A stretch of 64,000 bases of DNA. Source: Pseudoxanthomonas daejeonensis (lineage in GTDB: Bacteria > Pseudomonadota > Gammaproteobacteria > Xanthomonadales > Xanthomonadaceae). Shown in pieces: positions 48,100 to 57,188 of the stretch (position 1 is its first letter; the number at the start of each line of letters is the position of its first letter). The notes beneath the pieces were generated by a model. That model saw only the letters and a list, made by a program, of their open reading frames with translations. It ran no database searches and was not told the origin of the DNA. The stretch is from positions 186,001 through 250,000 of the forward strand of contig NZ_PDWN01000001.1 of assembly GCF_010093205.1 (NCBI RefSeq), in the 5' to 3' direction. Position numbers and translations under genes: made by a program.

Positions 48100-50040
48100 T
48101 CAGAGGATCGGCACCAGTCCCGCGCCGAAGGCGGTCAGCATGCGGGTGAAGATCGTCTTCGGCCCCAGGCTTACTTCAGGGAAGTCGCCCACCGCCACGT
48201 AGCACCGATGGAATGCAGGGTCACGGCGCGACACCGGCAGGGGACAGTCCGGACCGGGCTGGAATTCATAGTTAGTGGCGTAGCGCCAAGGCCACAGGTC
48301 CAGGATCGGCGAAGCCTCCAGCACCTTGCCCATGCTGTAGTTCAGTCCGGAAAGCACCGGCGGCTTTTCCCGCGGCGCCACCGTCCACGAATTTCCCGGC
48401 GCGATGTCGCGCTCGATGCTCTGCGCCAGTGCGAGCGCGAAAACGGGGTCGTCGATCACCACCACCGCTTCGGTGTTGTAGGTCTCGCTGCGCGGATCGA
48501 AGTTGTGCGTGCCGACCACGCCGATGCGGCGGTCGATCACCACCGATTTCGCGTGCAGGCCGGTGCGCGGGCCCTCGCCGCTGACCGGAACCGGGCGGTT
48601 GGCCGGCGCGCTGGTGCGCAGCAGCGACGGACGCGTTTCGGTGCGCAGCTTGTCCTCGACCTGGCGGTCCTCACTGGCGCCACCACTGCCGCTGCTGCCA
48701 CCCGGCGCTTCGCTGCGCGCCACCGCGGGCGAGGCGCCGGGATCGCCCGGCTGCCAAGCACCCAGCTCGGGATCCACCGGTGGATCGGCAGGGAACGGTT
48801 TGTATTCGAAGATGTCGAAGCCCAACTCGCGCACATGCCTGCGCTTGTACTTGTAGGTCAACGCGTAGACCACGGGGTTGTCTGTCGCGGCCAGGCTGTT
48901 GGTGGACACCACCACCCTTGGAGGCTCGGGCCGGGCACGCAGGTCCCGGAAGATTTCCAGCGCACTGTCGGACAGGACCAGGTACGGCGTCTGCAGCAGG
49001 ATCTCCTCCTGCGCGCCAGCCAGCAACCCGGCCAGCCCGGAGACGCCTGCGCCGTCGGGGTCCGGCCCTTCGTGGTGCTTCTGCGGCACGTCGGCCAGAT
49101 ACGTCACCTCGCCCACCGCGATCGCGCGCGCCACCAGGCGCGCATGCACCATCTCCGCGTCGGCGGCGGCGCGCGACATCATTTCCACCCGCTCCGGCCG
49201 CTGCGACGGTGCCGGCGGCAGCGGAGGAACGCCCTGCGCCAGCAACACATGCGCGACATCGTTGAGGCGCTCGGCCGGCACGCTGCGCGGATCGGCCCAG
49301 TACTCGGCGAAGTTGCGCTCCATCTCCCGCACCACCGGCCCGGCGACGAGCACGTCGCGGTCGCGGAAATTGAACTCCGCGTCCCAGTCGTAATAATCGT
49401 CCTGGTAGTTGCGCCCGCCGGCGATGGCGACCGCGTCGTCGATCACCAGCAGCTTGTTGTGCATGCGCTGGTTGAAGCGGCGGAAGCAGCAGATCACGCT
49501 GGCCGAGTAGTGCATGTAGTTGGGCATGGCCAGGCCGAACGTGGGGTTGTAGATGCGCAACTCCAGGTTCTGGTGCGCGCCGGCCAGCGCGGCCAGGATC
49601 TGCAGGTCGGCGATGGCCGACAGCTGGTCGATCAGCACCCGCACGTGGACCCCGCGCTTGGCAGCCGCCAGCAGCTCGTCGATCACCAGCCGCGCGCTGT
49701 CGTCCTTGTCGAAGATGTAGGTCTGCAGGTCGATCTTGCGGGTCGCGCTGCGGATCAGGTTGATCCGCGCCAGCAGCGCGTCCCCGCCCTCGTCCAGGAT
49801 CAACACGTGATGCCGGGGCGGCGCGTCGGGCCCGGCCGCCGAGGCGGCGAACGCCTCGCCGCCCAGCGCGCGCAGCTCCGACGGGACCGCGCAGCGGTCC
49901 GCGCGTTCGCAATCGACCGTAGTGGCGCGCCCGGCCACCGCGATCGCGGCCGCGCGCTCATGCTGGCGCGGGGTCAGGCTGCTGCAGGCGGCGGACGACA
50001 ACAGCAGCGCGACCAGCGACGCCCGCAGCAGCAGGGTCAC
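48100..50040 (-). CDS. Phospholipase D-family lipoprotein (cardiolipin-synthase-like)
   Basis: A 646-residue protein with a lipobox-like 'SSAACSS' near residue 19. Two HKD motifs are visible: 'RMHNKLLVIDDAVAIAGGRNYQDDYYDW' and 'GLHAKSVVIDRRIGVVGTHNFDPRSE'. This fits the ClsC/YmdC-type envelope enzymes that swap phosphatidyl groups. Between the motifs is a low-complexity Gly/Ser-rich insert (about 48670-48720) that looks disordered. The GTG start at 50040 overlaps the YceI stop as GTGA, indicating coupling. It is the last gene of the ParA-SixA-YceI-PLD run. Confidence 0.88.
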   Translation of the reverse strand: MTLLLRASLVALLLSSAACSSLTPRQHERAAAIAVAGRATTVDCERADRCAVPSELRALGGEAFAASAAGPDAPPRHHVLILDEGGDALLARINLIRSATRKIDLQTYIFDKDDSARLVIDELLAAAKRGVHVRVLIDQLSAIADLQILAALAGAHQNLELRIYNPTFGLAMPNYMHYSASVICCFRRFNQRMHNKLLVIDDAVAIAGGRNYQDDYYDWDAEFNFRDRDVLVAGPVVREMERNFAEYWADPRSVPAERLNDVAHVLLAQGVPPLPPAPSQRPERVEMMSRAAADAEMVHARLVARAIAVGEVTYLADVPQKHHEGPDPDGAGVSGLAGLLAGAQEEILLQTPYLVLSDSALEIFRDLRARPEPPRVVVSTNSLAATDNPVVYALTYKYKRRHVRELGFDIFEYKPFPADPPVDPELGAWQPGDPGASPAVARSEAPGGSSGSGGASEDRQVEDKLRTETRPSLLRTSAPANRPVPVSGEGPRTGLHAKSVVIDRRIGVVGTHNFDPRSETYNTEAVVVIDDPVFALALAQSIERDIAPGNSWTVAPREKPPVLSGLNYSMGKVLEASPILDLWPWRYATNYEFQPGPDCPLPVSRRDPAFHRCYVAVGDFPEVSLGPKTIFTRMLTAFGAGLVPIL

Positions 50041-50621
50041 GGCGCGGTCTCTTGCAGGCGCACCCGCACCTCCAGGTGCACCTGGTCGGCCAGGGCGAAC
50101 TGCCATTCGCGCATGCCGTAGTCGGCCCGCTCGATCGCGCCGCTCACCTGGATGTCGCACTCCAGGCCCGGGCGCGCGCAACCCGCCGGCGCCACCTCCA
50201 GCTCCACGTCGCGGGTTACCCCGCGCAGGCTGAGCCGGCCCCGCAACGGCCCGCCGTCGTGCAGCAGCGAGGGTGCATAGGGTTCGGACACGAATTCCAT
50301 CCACGGATGGCGGATCGCGTCGAAGAAGCTCTGGCTGCGCATCCAGCTGGTGTAGCGCGGGCGGTCGGGGATCATCGCCTCGCTGGTGGCGATCCGCAGG
50401 CGCACCCGGTGGTTGCCGTCAGGCAGGTGCTCGACGGCGCCCTGGTAGCGCGGGAACTCGCCGGCCAGGCGCTGGCCGAAGCGGGTCCGGACCTCGAAGC
50501 CCAGCCAGCTCCTGGCCGTGTCGAAGGCCACCGTCGGCGACGCCGGCTGCGCGCCGGCCGTGGGTGCGCTCACAACCAGGGCTACGCACAGCAGCCACAC
50601 ATGCAGCCCGGATTTCCACAT
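50037..50621 (-). CDS. YceI-family periplasmic lipid-binding protein
   Basis: A 194-residue protein with a signal peptide (residues 1-26, ending AQP) and a YceI lipocalin-like barrel: 'FDTARSWLGFEVRTRFGQRLAGEFPRYQG', 'ASEAMIPDRPRYTSWMRSQSFFDAIRHPWMEFVSE' and 'LRGVTRDVELEV'. Family members bind polyisoprenoid lipids in the periplasm. Its stop overlaps the start of the phospholipase D gene, suggesting a shared role in envelope lipids; SixA is 3 bases upstream. Confidence 0.9.
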   Translation of the reverse strand: MWKSGLHVWLLCVALVVSAPTAGAQPASPTVAFDTARSWLGFEVRTRFGQRLAGEFPRYQGAVEHLPDGNHRVRLRIATSEAMIPDRPRYTSWMRSQSFFDAIRHPWMEFVSEPYAPSLLHDGGPLRGRLSLRGVTRDVELEVAPAGCARPGLECDIQVSGAIERADYGMREWQFALADQVHLEVRVRLQETAP

Positions 50622-50624
50622 CGG

Positions 50625-51110
50625 TTAAGGCCACCAGAACGCCGTCAGCCGGCCAAGACCCGGTTCGATCGGATCCTGCCCGGGAAGTTCCGGCAACGCG
50701 AGCACGGCCACGGCCGCCGGCGGCATGCCGCGGTAGTCGCTGGTCTGGCCGCTGTCGAGCAGCGCCACCAGGCGCTCCAGCCCCGGGTTGTGCCCGACCA
50801 GCAGCAGGCGTTCGACCTCCTCCTGGCCCTGCAGCAATCCGATCAGGGTGCCCGGGGTGGCTTCGTAGATGGATTCGTCGAGCCTCTGCTCGGCGTAGCC
50901 GATGATCCCCAGTACCGCCTCGAGCGTCTCGCGGGTGCGTCGGGCCGGCGAACACAGCACGCGATCGGGCTGCAGGCCCTGTTCGGCCAGCCAGCGGCCG
51001 GCAGCTTCGGCCTCGGCCAGCCCGACCGGCGACAGCGGCCGGTCCAGGTCGGCCTGTCCCGGCGAGGCCGGCTCGGCGTGTGCATGGCGCAGCAGAATCA
51101 CCTGTCTCAT
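50625..51110 (-). CDS. sixA: SixA-type phosphohistidine phosphatase
   Basis: A 161-residue histidine-phosphatase-superfamily protein starting 'RQVILLRHAHAEP', where His9 is the phospho-acceptor; the second catalytic His is in 'LLLVGHNPGLERL'. Length and the N-terminal RHA motif fit SixA, which removes phosphate from histidine of phosphotransfer domains or the nitrogen-PTS. The target here is unknown. It is 16 bases after the ParA-like gene and 3 bases before YceI. Confidence 0.88.
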   Translation of the reverse strand: MRQVILLRHAHAEPASPGQADLDRPLSPVGLAEAEAAGRWLAEQGLQPDRVLCSPARRTRETLEAVLGIIGYAEQRLDESIYEATPGTLIGLLQGQEEVERLLLVGHNPGLERLVALLDSGQTSDYRGMPPAAVAVLALPELPGQDPIEPGLGRLTAFWWP

Positions 51111-51126
51111 CGCGTACTCCCCCCGG

Positions 51127-51759
51127 TCACGCCTTGGCCAGCCACTTCAGCAACGGCTCCCAGTCTGCCTGGTGCTCGCGTACCTGCGCGGAGTGGTAAT
51201 CGAACAGGCTGCGGCCCAGCCCGACCAGGACGACGTAGGCCTGGGTATCGCGCAACTGGCCGACCACCGGATACGGCCAGCCCTTGAGCATCTCCAGCGC
51301 CTGCTGGCTGGCATTGGTCCGCGGCTTGGTCCGGTTGAGCACCAGCCCGACCGGCAGCTTGCGGTTGTGCACGCGCGGCACCTTGGCCAGCGTGTTGAGG
51401 AAGCCCACGGTGGCCTCGATGTCCAGCGCGGAGGGCTGGACCGGCACCACGATCGCGTCGGCATGGTCGATGAAGCTGTCCAGATCGTCGGCCAGCGCGC
51501 CGGCGGGGGCATCGATCACGACCTGCTGTGCATCGTCGGGCAACCACGAGCGCCAGGCGCGGCGACGGCTGGCATCGATCGGCAGCACGGCACTTTCCAG
51601 TTCCGCGCGGCGCTCGGCCCAGCGCGTGGCCGAATGCTGCGGATCGGCATCCACCAGGACCGTGCGCCGCCCCTGCAGGGCGGAGTGCGCCGCGAGATGC
51701 GTGGCGATGGTGGTCTTGCCCACTCCCCCCTTGGAACCGGCCACCAAAATCGTCTTCAT
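51127..51759 (-). CDS. Solitary ParA-family ATPase
   Basis: A 210-residue small ParA/MinD-type ATPase with the deviant Walker A 'SKGGVGKTT' (residues 9-17, signature Lys10), '[14 protein letters not shown]' and '[10 protein letters not shown]'. It lacks an N-terminal DNA-binding domain, and no parB gene or centromere-like repeats are adjacent, so chromosome or plasmid partition is unlikely; such orphan forms often position other complexes in the cell. ATG 51759 is chosen, since an upstream in-frame start would add only a low-complexity stretch. It heads the ParA-SixA-YceI-PLD run. Confidence 0.88.
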   Translation of the reverse strand: MKTILVAGSKGGVGKTTIATHLAAHSALQGRRTVLVDADPQHSATRWAERRAELESAVLPIDASRRRAWRSWLPDDAQQVVIDAPAGALADDLDSFIDHADAIVVPVQPSALDIEATVGFLNTLAKVPRVHNRKLPVGLVLNRTKPRTNASQQALEMLKGWPYPVVGQLRDTQAYVVLVGLGRSLFDYHSAQVREHQADWEPLLKWLAKA

Positions 51760-51872
51760 GCGCGGTCTGCCTCCGGATTGGCTGTCCGCAGGGTACACCG
51801 GCCTCCGTGGAGGCGGTAGGAAGGCCGGGCATGCCGCTGCTATCGTGCGCCGGCCCCCGCCACGGACCGCCC

Positions 51873-53357
51873 ATGAGCCAGCTGCAGGACCTGACCGCCC
51901 TGATCCGGGCCAACACTCCGTTGATCGTGATCGAGACCCGCGACGAGGAGCGGGTGGTGGAACTGTTCCGGCAGGCGCTGATGCAGGTGTGGCGCGCGTT
52001 GCACCGCTGGACGATCACCGAAGGCCTGCGCCGGATGGACCTGGACCGCGAGGACGCGGCCGAGGGCCCGCCCGACGCCAGTTCGGTCCTGCAAGCGATC
52101 CGCCAGGCCGACCAGCGCGGCATCTACCTGCTGCTCGATATCCATCCCTACCTGGGCTACGCCAGCCACCAGCGCCTGCTGCGCGACATCGTCCAGCGCC
52201 GCGGCTGCGAACCGCACGTGCTGGTCCTGGTCGGCGCCAAGGTGGAGTTGCCGGCGGAACTCGAAGCGCTGGCCGTGCGCTTCAGCCCGCGCCTGCCCGA
52301 TGCGGCCGCGCTGCTGAGGCTGGTCAAGGAAGAAGCGGCCGCCTACGCGCGCGAGAACGGCGGCCGCCGGGTCGAGGCCGAAGAGGACGCGGTGCGCCAG
52401 ATCGTGCGCCACCTGCAGGGCCTGGACCTGCACGACGCGCGCCGGATCGCCCGCCAGCTGATCCATGGCGACGGCGCGATCACCGCCTCGGACGTTCCGC
52501 AACTGGCGAAGCTGAAATTCGAACTGCTCAACCGCAGCGGCCACCTCCACTACGAGTACGACACCGCCGGCTTCGACGACGTGGCCGGCGCGCGCCGGCT
52601 CAAGCGCTGGATCGGCCAGCGCCGCGCCGCGTTCGGCGGCAGCCCGCCGCCCGGGCTCGAGCCGCCGCGCGGCGTGCTCCTGCTCGGCGTGCAGGGCTGC
52701 GGCAAGTCGCTGCTGGCCAAGGCCATTGCCGGTGGCTTCGGCGTGCCTTTGCTGCGCCTGGACTTCGGCACCCTCTATGCGAAGTACCACGGTGAGACCG
52801 AGCAGAACCTTCGCGCCGCGCTGGCTTCGGCCGAACAGCTGGCGCCATGCGTGCTGTGGATCGACGAGATCGAGAAGGGCGTGTCGGCCGATGCCGGCGA
52901 GGGCGATGGCGGCGTGTCGCGGCGCGTGCTCGGCTACCTGCTGACCTGGATGGCCGAGCGCACCGCACCGGTGTTCCTGGTCGCCACCGCCAACCAGGTC
53001 CAGCACCTGCCGGCCGAACTGCTGCGCAAGGGCCGCTTCGACGAGATCTTCTTCGTCGACCTGCCCGATCCGGATACACGGATGGAATTGCTGCGGATCC
53101 ACCTGCACGAGCGCGGGCTGGATCCTGAAGCTTTCGCGCTGCCGGCACTGGCCGCGGCCGCCAACGGCTTTTCCGGCGCAGAAATCGAACAGGCGATCGT
53201 CTCCGGCCTGTATGCCGCGCATGCCGAACAGCGCGTGCTCGACACCGACCTGCTCATGCACGAGATCCGCGGTACGCGGCCGCTGTCGGTGCTGATGTCC
53301 GAGCAGGTCGAGGCGTTGCGGGCGTGGGCGCTGGAGCGGACGGTGCCGGCGGACTAG
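51873..53357 (+). CDS. Ycf46-like AAA-family ATPase
   Basis: A 494-residue protein: an N-terminal alpha/beta domain (1 to about 220, starting '[26 protein letters not shown]'), then an AAA+ module with Walker A GVQGCGKS at 272-279, Walker B '[11 protein letters not shown]' (D331-E332) and '[17 protein letters not shown]' with the arginine finger. There is no protease domain. This layout matches the Ycf46 family of cyanobacteria and plastids, linked there to carbon-uptake control; the role here is unknown. ATG 51873 is chosen. Its last four bases overlap the stop of the convergent gene at 53354. Confidence 0.87.
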   Translation: MSQLQDLTALIRANTPLIVIETRDEERVVELFRQALMQVWRALHRWTITEGLRRMDLDREDAAEGPPDASSVLQAIRQADQRGIYLLLDIHPYLGYASHQRLLRDIVQRRGCEPHVLVLVGAKVELPAELEALAVRFSPRLPDAAALLRLVKEEAAAYARENGGRRVEAEEDAVRQIVRHLQGLDLHDARRIARQLIHGDGAITASDVPQLAKLKFELLNRSGHLHYEYDTAGFDDVAGARRLKRWIGQRRAAFGGSPPPGLEPPRGVLLLGVQGCGKSLLAKAIAGGFGVPLLRLDFGTLYAKYHGETEQNLRAALASAEQLAPCVLWIDEIEKGVSADAGEGDGGVSRRVLGYLLTWMAERTAPVFLVATANQVQHLPAELLRKGRFDEIFFVDLPDPDTRMELLRIHLHERGLDPEAFALPALAAAANGFSGAEIEQAIVSGLYAAHAEQRVLDTDLLMHEIRGTRPLSVLMSEQVEALRAWALERTVPAD

Positions 53358-54610
53358 CCGGCGCCGGGCTTTGCTGCCGCCGAATCCGGCGGGCTTGGCG
53401 CGGGCGCCACCGGTTCGCGTCCCTCGAGCACCAATCCGCGCATGCGTGGATTCTCCGGCAGCCAACCCGCGGGCGCCTGCAATGGGATGCCGCTTGCCTC
53501 CAGCAGCGCGTTCATTGCCGCCATCTCGCCGTCGCGCAGGGAGCGCTGCAGGTAATCGGCCGGCAGTGGCGCCGTCGAGGACATGATCAGATGCTGCGCC
53601 TGCTCCTGGGTCCAGTTGAGCTGACGCAGGCGCTCACGCCACGCGGCGGCCTCCTTCCCTTCGCCGGCCAGGCGCACGCTGCGTACGGTGCCGAGCATGG
53701 CTTCGATCAGGATCGGGCTGTCGGCCAGCCGCGCCATGATCCGCGTGCAGTCGTCGCGGAGCCCGGCCGACGTATCGGCATCGACCCTGCACATGCTGCT
53801 GAGCGGGCCGTAGGCGGGCAACGCCTGGGCCGCCCATACGGCCATCGCCACGACTCCGTTCTGGTCCGCAACGGTGGCCGCGCGATTGAGCCGGAAGTCA
53901 CTGCCGAGCGCGGCGGCGACTTCCGGCGGCATCGCGGGAGCCTGCAGGGTCGCGACGGAATCCAGCAGCAGTCGCCCCAGCTCCACCAGCGGACCCGAGT
54001 TCCGCACCGCCTGCACCGCAGCGTGGAGATGGTGGGCTGCGGCCTCCATCTCGCCGCGCTGATGGGCGGCAGCCAGCGCCGAAAGGTGCACGGCCATATC
54101 GTCGCCGGCGGTTTCCAGCAGGAATGCAAGCGCGCCGGCCGGATCGCAATGGCGCCAGAGCGGCTGGCAACCGGTGGTCTCCCGCCAGGCCACCAGCGGA
54201 TCGCGCGGCCGGACCGCGGACGCGGCATCGAACCAGCCGTCGCCTTCGGATGCGACGGCCGACGACCCGGTACCGGTCGCCGGGTCGACCCCGGCGATGG
54301 CCGGCCGCAGCAGCGCAGCGGCGAGCAGGCCACGTGCGTTTCCTTGCGCCGCCAATCCCTGCAGGTGCGCCTTGAGCGCGCGTGCGTAGGCCGCGTTCCA
54401 GTCCTTTACCGCCGCGCGGTGTGTCGCATGCGCATCGTGCCCGGCGACCGCGTTGGCCTGGGTCCCGGCTTCCTTGCCGGCGACGGCCGCCTGCGCAGGC
54501 GGGTCGTGCGCCCAGGCCGGCATCCCCGCACCCAACGCCATTACGGCGGCGAAACCGTACCGGAAGGCGCCTTGCCTCCGCGGGCCGCGCGAAATCGCTC
54601 TCTTGGCCAT
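53354..54610 (-). CDS. Secreted or membrane-anchored protein of unknown function
   Basis: A 418-residue protein not recognised. A basic start is followed by a hydrophobic segment (about residues 16-34, ending AWA), likely a signal peptide. The body is Ala/Leu-rich and helical, with TPR/Sel1-like patterns ('HLSALAAAHQRGEMEAAAHHLHAAVQAVRNSGPLVELGRLLLDSVATL') and a few cysteines ('GCQPLWRHCDP'), ending in a Pro/Ala tail. It is an alternative reading of the same region as a long antisense frame, but codon pattern and signal peptide favour this strand. It overlaps the convergent ATPase gene by four bases. Confidence 0.7.
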   Translation of the reverse strand: MAKRAISRGPRRQGAFRYGFAAVMALGAGMPAWAHDPPAQAAVAGKEAGTQANAVAGHDAHATHRAAVKDWNAAYARALKAHLQGLAAQGNARGLLAAALLRPAIAGVDPATGTGSSAVASEGDGWFDAASAVRPRDPLVAWRETTGCQPLWRHCDPAGALAFLLETAGDDMAVHLSALAAAHQRGEMEAAAHHLHAAVQAVRNSGPLVELGRLLLDSVATLQAPAMPPEVAAALGSDFRLNRAATVADQNGVVAMAVWAAQALPAYGPLSSMCRVDADTSAGLRDDCTRIMARLADSPILIEAMLGTVRSVRLAGEGKEAAAWRERLRQLNWTQEQAQHLIMSSTAPLPADYLQRSLRDGEMAAMNALLEASGIPLQAPAGWLPENPRMRGLVLEGREPVAPAPSPPDSAAAKPGAG

Positions 54611-54694
54611 GCTCCATCCCGTTGGCTATCGACCGGTGCTCGCCGGAAACATAGCATCCGACGCCAGCCGTGCCGCCGGCCGGAGAGCCGCGGA

Positions 54695-55615
54695 TCAGCT
54701 GGTGAGCCGCCCCAGCAGCCACGCCCACGCCGGCAGGGTGAACAGGCACAGCACGATCCCGTAGCCGACCAGCGCGGCGGCCAGGCGCGGCGCCAGGCCA
54801 TGCGCCATCGCCAGCGCGGCGGCGGAGATCATGGTCGGCATCGCCGATTCGAGGACGTTGGCGCGCAGCATCGTGTCGGACATGCCGAACGCCAGCGAGA
54901 TCGGCACGGCCAGCGCGGGCATCACCAGCAGCTTGAGCACCAGGCCGGTCGCCAGTGGCCGGATCTCGTCGCGCGGCAGGCGCAGCTGGATCGACAGGCC
55001 CACCGCCAGCATCACCAGCGGCAACATCGCCTCGGCCAGCCGGCGCAGGCCCGAAGCGATCCACTCCGGCGGCTGTTCCGGCATCAGGGTCAAGCCGAAC
55101 AGCAGCGCCCACGCGGGCGGGAAGCGCGCGATCCGCGAAGCGATTTCGCGCGCGCCCGGCGTGGCGTCGCCGCTGTAGCGGGCGACGACATAGATCCCCA
55201 CCGTCGACAGCAGCATGAAGGTGCCGAACTGGTCGTAGACCACCGCGTACTGCACCGAGTCCTCGCCCAGCAAAGCGCGCACCATCGGATAGCCGATGAA
55301 ACTGGAATTGCACAGGCCCACGCACAGCAGCAGCACCGCGTACTCGTCGCGGCGGAACTTCCACGCGCGCGCCGCCAGCGTCACCAGCACCCAGGTCGCG
55401 CCCATCAGCAGCCACGGGGTGAGGGCCACGCCGAGCAGCGACCATTCCATGTGCAGCCGCGGCACGTACAGCAGCACCGCCGCCGGCAGGCACACGTACA
55501 GCACCACCAGGTTCAGCGTTTCCGACGCGTTGGCCGGCAACAGCGTGGTCCGGCCCAGGGCCATGCCCAGGCCGAGCATGGCCAGGATCAGGGCGAATGC
55601 GTCCCAGGCGACCAT
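54695..55615 (-). CDS. AEC-family (auxin efflux carrier-like) permease
   Basis: A 306-residue membrane protein with about ten hydrophobic helices. The first half starts 'FALILAMLGLGMALGRTTLLP'; 'LLLCVGLCNSSFIGYPMVRALLG' and 'LESAMPTMISAAALAMAHGLAPRLAAALVGYGIVL' are the N-S-x-F-x-G-x-P and broken-helix signatures of the AEC family. The family moves small carboxylates or auxin-like acids; the substrate is unknown. It is 9 bases downstream of the 2OG-oxygenase gene on the same strand. Confidence 0.9.
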   Translation of the reverse strand: MVAWDAFALILAMLGLGMALGRTTLLPANASETLNLVVLYVCLPAAVLLYVPRLHMEWSLLGVALTPWLLMGATWVLVTLAARAWKFRRDEYAVLLLCVGLCNSSFIGYPMVRALLGEDSVQYAVVYDQFGTFMLLSTVGIYVVARYSGDATPGAREIASRIARFPPAWALLFGLTLMPEQPPEWIASGLRRLAEAMLPLVMLAVGLSIQLRLPRDEIRPLATGLVLKLLVMPALAVPISLAFGMSDTMLRANVLESAMPTMISAAALAMAHGLAPRLAAALVGYGIVLCLFTLPAWAWLLGRLTS

Positions 55616-55624
55616 CCAGCCGGC

Positions 55625-56329
55625 TCAGCCGCGACGGAACCAGCCGGTGATGCTGTAGCGCGGCGAACCGGCCCACGGCGCCACCAGGCTGACCACGTGC
55701 GGCTGCGGCACGCGGAACAGGCTCAGCGAATTCCACCGCGGGGTGAAGGTGTCGACCACGCGCTGTCCGGCCGGGTCGAGGAACTGCAGCAGCCCACCCC
55801 AGTCCGGCAGCCAGTCGCGGCTGAGGTTCAGCACATAGGCGAAGGCACGGTCCTCCTCGCTGGCGTGGTCGCTGTGCGAACGCAGGAAGTGGCCGTGGCG
55901 GTAGCGCACCGCGATCGCGCTGACCATGCGGATCGCAGGGTCGCCGGTCAGCTGCCGGGCGAAGTCGAGGAAGGGCGCGCTGTTGAGGAAATCGACCACC
56001 GCGTGCAGGACCAGTTCCGGATCCTGTCCGTCACGGCGCGCATCGATCATGCGGTAGCGGTCGAAGTAGAACTCGAAGCCGTCGCGGGCACGCAGGGTGG
56101 CGGCTTCAAGCAACGCCGCGTCTTCCGCGCTACCGGGTGCCGCGCTGTGCACCAGGCCTTCCGCCAGTTCTGCGTCGGTGCGCTGCGCGGTCTCCCAGCG
56201 CACCTCGTCGCGCAGGCAATCGTGCAGGCGCGAGGCCGCCTCGGCCTGCAGGAAACCGGGAATCTGCACCCTGCCCTGCGCGCGCAGGCGCGCGCGCCAG
56301 GGGTCGATGTCGAGTTCGTTGCTGATCAT
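55625..56329 (-). CDS. 2-oxoglutarate/Fe(II)-dependent oxygenase
   Basis: A 234-residue oxygenase, Tpa1/prolyl-4-hydroxylase-like. The iron motif H-x-D is in 'FLRSHSDHASEEDR', followed by 'AFAYVLNLSRDWLPDWGGLLQFLDP'. The distal His is in 'VPQPHVVSLV' and the 2OG-binding Arg in 'SPRYSITGWFRR'. It hydroxylates an unknown substrate; relatives modify proline in ribosomal or surface proteins. ATG 56329 starts 'ELDIDPWRARLRAQGRVQI', the usual N-terminus. Likely co-transcribed with the AEC permease gene. Confidence 0.9.
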   Translation of the reverse strand: MISNELDIDPWRARLRAQGRVQIPGFLQAEAASRLHDCLRDEVRWETAQRTDAELAEGLVHSAAPGSAEDAALLEAATLRARDGFEFYFDRYRMIDARRDGQDPELVLHAVVDFLNSAPFLDFARQLTGDPAIRMVSAIAVRYRHGHFLRSHSDHASEEDRAFAYVLNLSRDWLPDWGGLLQFLDPAGQRVVDTFTPRWNSLSLFRVPQPHVVSLVAPWAGSPRYSITGWFRRG

Positions 56330-56407
56330 GGACCGCTGCGGAAAGGGCGCCGGTCCGGCGCCATCGCATTTTCGCACAGCCCGCCGGTGCGGCCCCGTGG
56401 CCGGCGC

Positions 56408-57040
56408 TTACGGCCAGGCCGGCGGATCGGCCTGCCAGGCAGCCTGCACCTCGGCCAGCGTGCCGCGGTCTTCCTCGCGCCAGTCCGGCAGCATCTGCGC
56501 GTAGGTGGAGGCCACGCTCCACTGCTGAGGTTCGGTGCGCACGGCCGCCGCATACCAGGCGATCGCTTCGGCCTTGTGGCCCATCTTCCACAACGCGAGC
56601 GCCAGCGTCGGCGGCTGCCAGGAAGGCGTGCTCGGCCAGCCACCGATCAGCTTCTGCCACTGTTCCAGCGCGCGCGGGTGTTCACCGGCACGATAGAGGT
56701 CCCATCCGTAGTTCCACGCCACCGCGCGCGCCAGGCGCTGGTTGCTCCCGGCATTCTTCTGGGCGGCACGGTACAGCTCGTCGCCCAGTTCCAGGCGTCC
56801 GGTCTGCATCGCGATCCGGGCCAGTTGCACCCGCGATTCGACGTCAGCCGGCTTGCGGGCGACCGTGGACGCGAGCCGGTCGACCACCGCATCGCCCTCG
56901 CCCGGGACAGCCACGATCGCACGCGTGGTCTGCGGATCGGGGTCGAAATAGAACTCCTTCGGTGCCGGCAGCGATTGCGCCGCTGCAGACAGCGAAAACA
57001 ACGCCAGCCCCAAGGCGAGCGGAAAAAGCAGCTTTTTCAC
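56408..57040 (-). CDS. Secreted TPR protein of unknown function
   Basis: A 210-residue precursor starting at GTG 57040 with a signal peptide ('KKLLFPLALGLALFSLSAAAQ'). At least three TPR-like helix pairs follow ('ADVESRVQLARIAMQTGRLELGDELYRAAQKNAG', 'WNYGWDLYRAGEHPRALEQWQKLIGG', 'LALWKMGHKAEAIAWYAAAVRTEPQQW'). It probably scaffolds partners in the periplasm. It lies 78 bases upstream of the oxygenase gene and is divergent from the indolepyruvate oxidoreductase gene. GGGGA upstream supports the GTG. Confidence 0.8.
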   Translation of the reverse strand: MKKLLFPLALGLALFSLSAAAQSLPAPKEFYFDPDPQTTRAIVAVPGEGDAVVDRLASTVARKPADVESRVQLARIAMQTGRLELGDELYRAAQKNAGSNQRLARAVAWNYGWDLYRAGEHPRALEQWQKLIGGWPSTPSWQPPTLALALWKMGHKAEAIAWYAAAVRTEPQQWSVASTYAQMLPDWREEDRGTLAEVQAAWQADPPAWP

Positions 57041-57188
57041 CTGATCATCCCCGAGAACAACCTCCCCACCCCGCATCCTAACCGCAGCAGCGCACAGTCG
57101 GGGAGTGCGGGCCATCACAGAATGGCGCTTGATATCATTCCGCACCGGGCCGGCGAGGCCCAGCTCCAGCCAGCGCCAGGGCCCGTCC

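Noticed and set aside
47768-48202. A 144-codon plus-strand gene in the 47.8-48.1 kb gap
   Set aside because: It runs into the phospholipase D gene antisense, its product is Arg/Pro/Ala-rich, and there is no ribosome site.
51127-51759. A chromosome or plasmid partition locus
   Set aside because: Only a ParA-like gene is present; no ParB, no parS-like repeats, and the neighbours are envelope and phosphatase genes.
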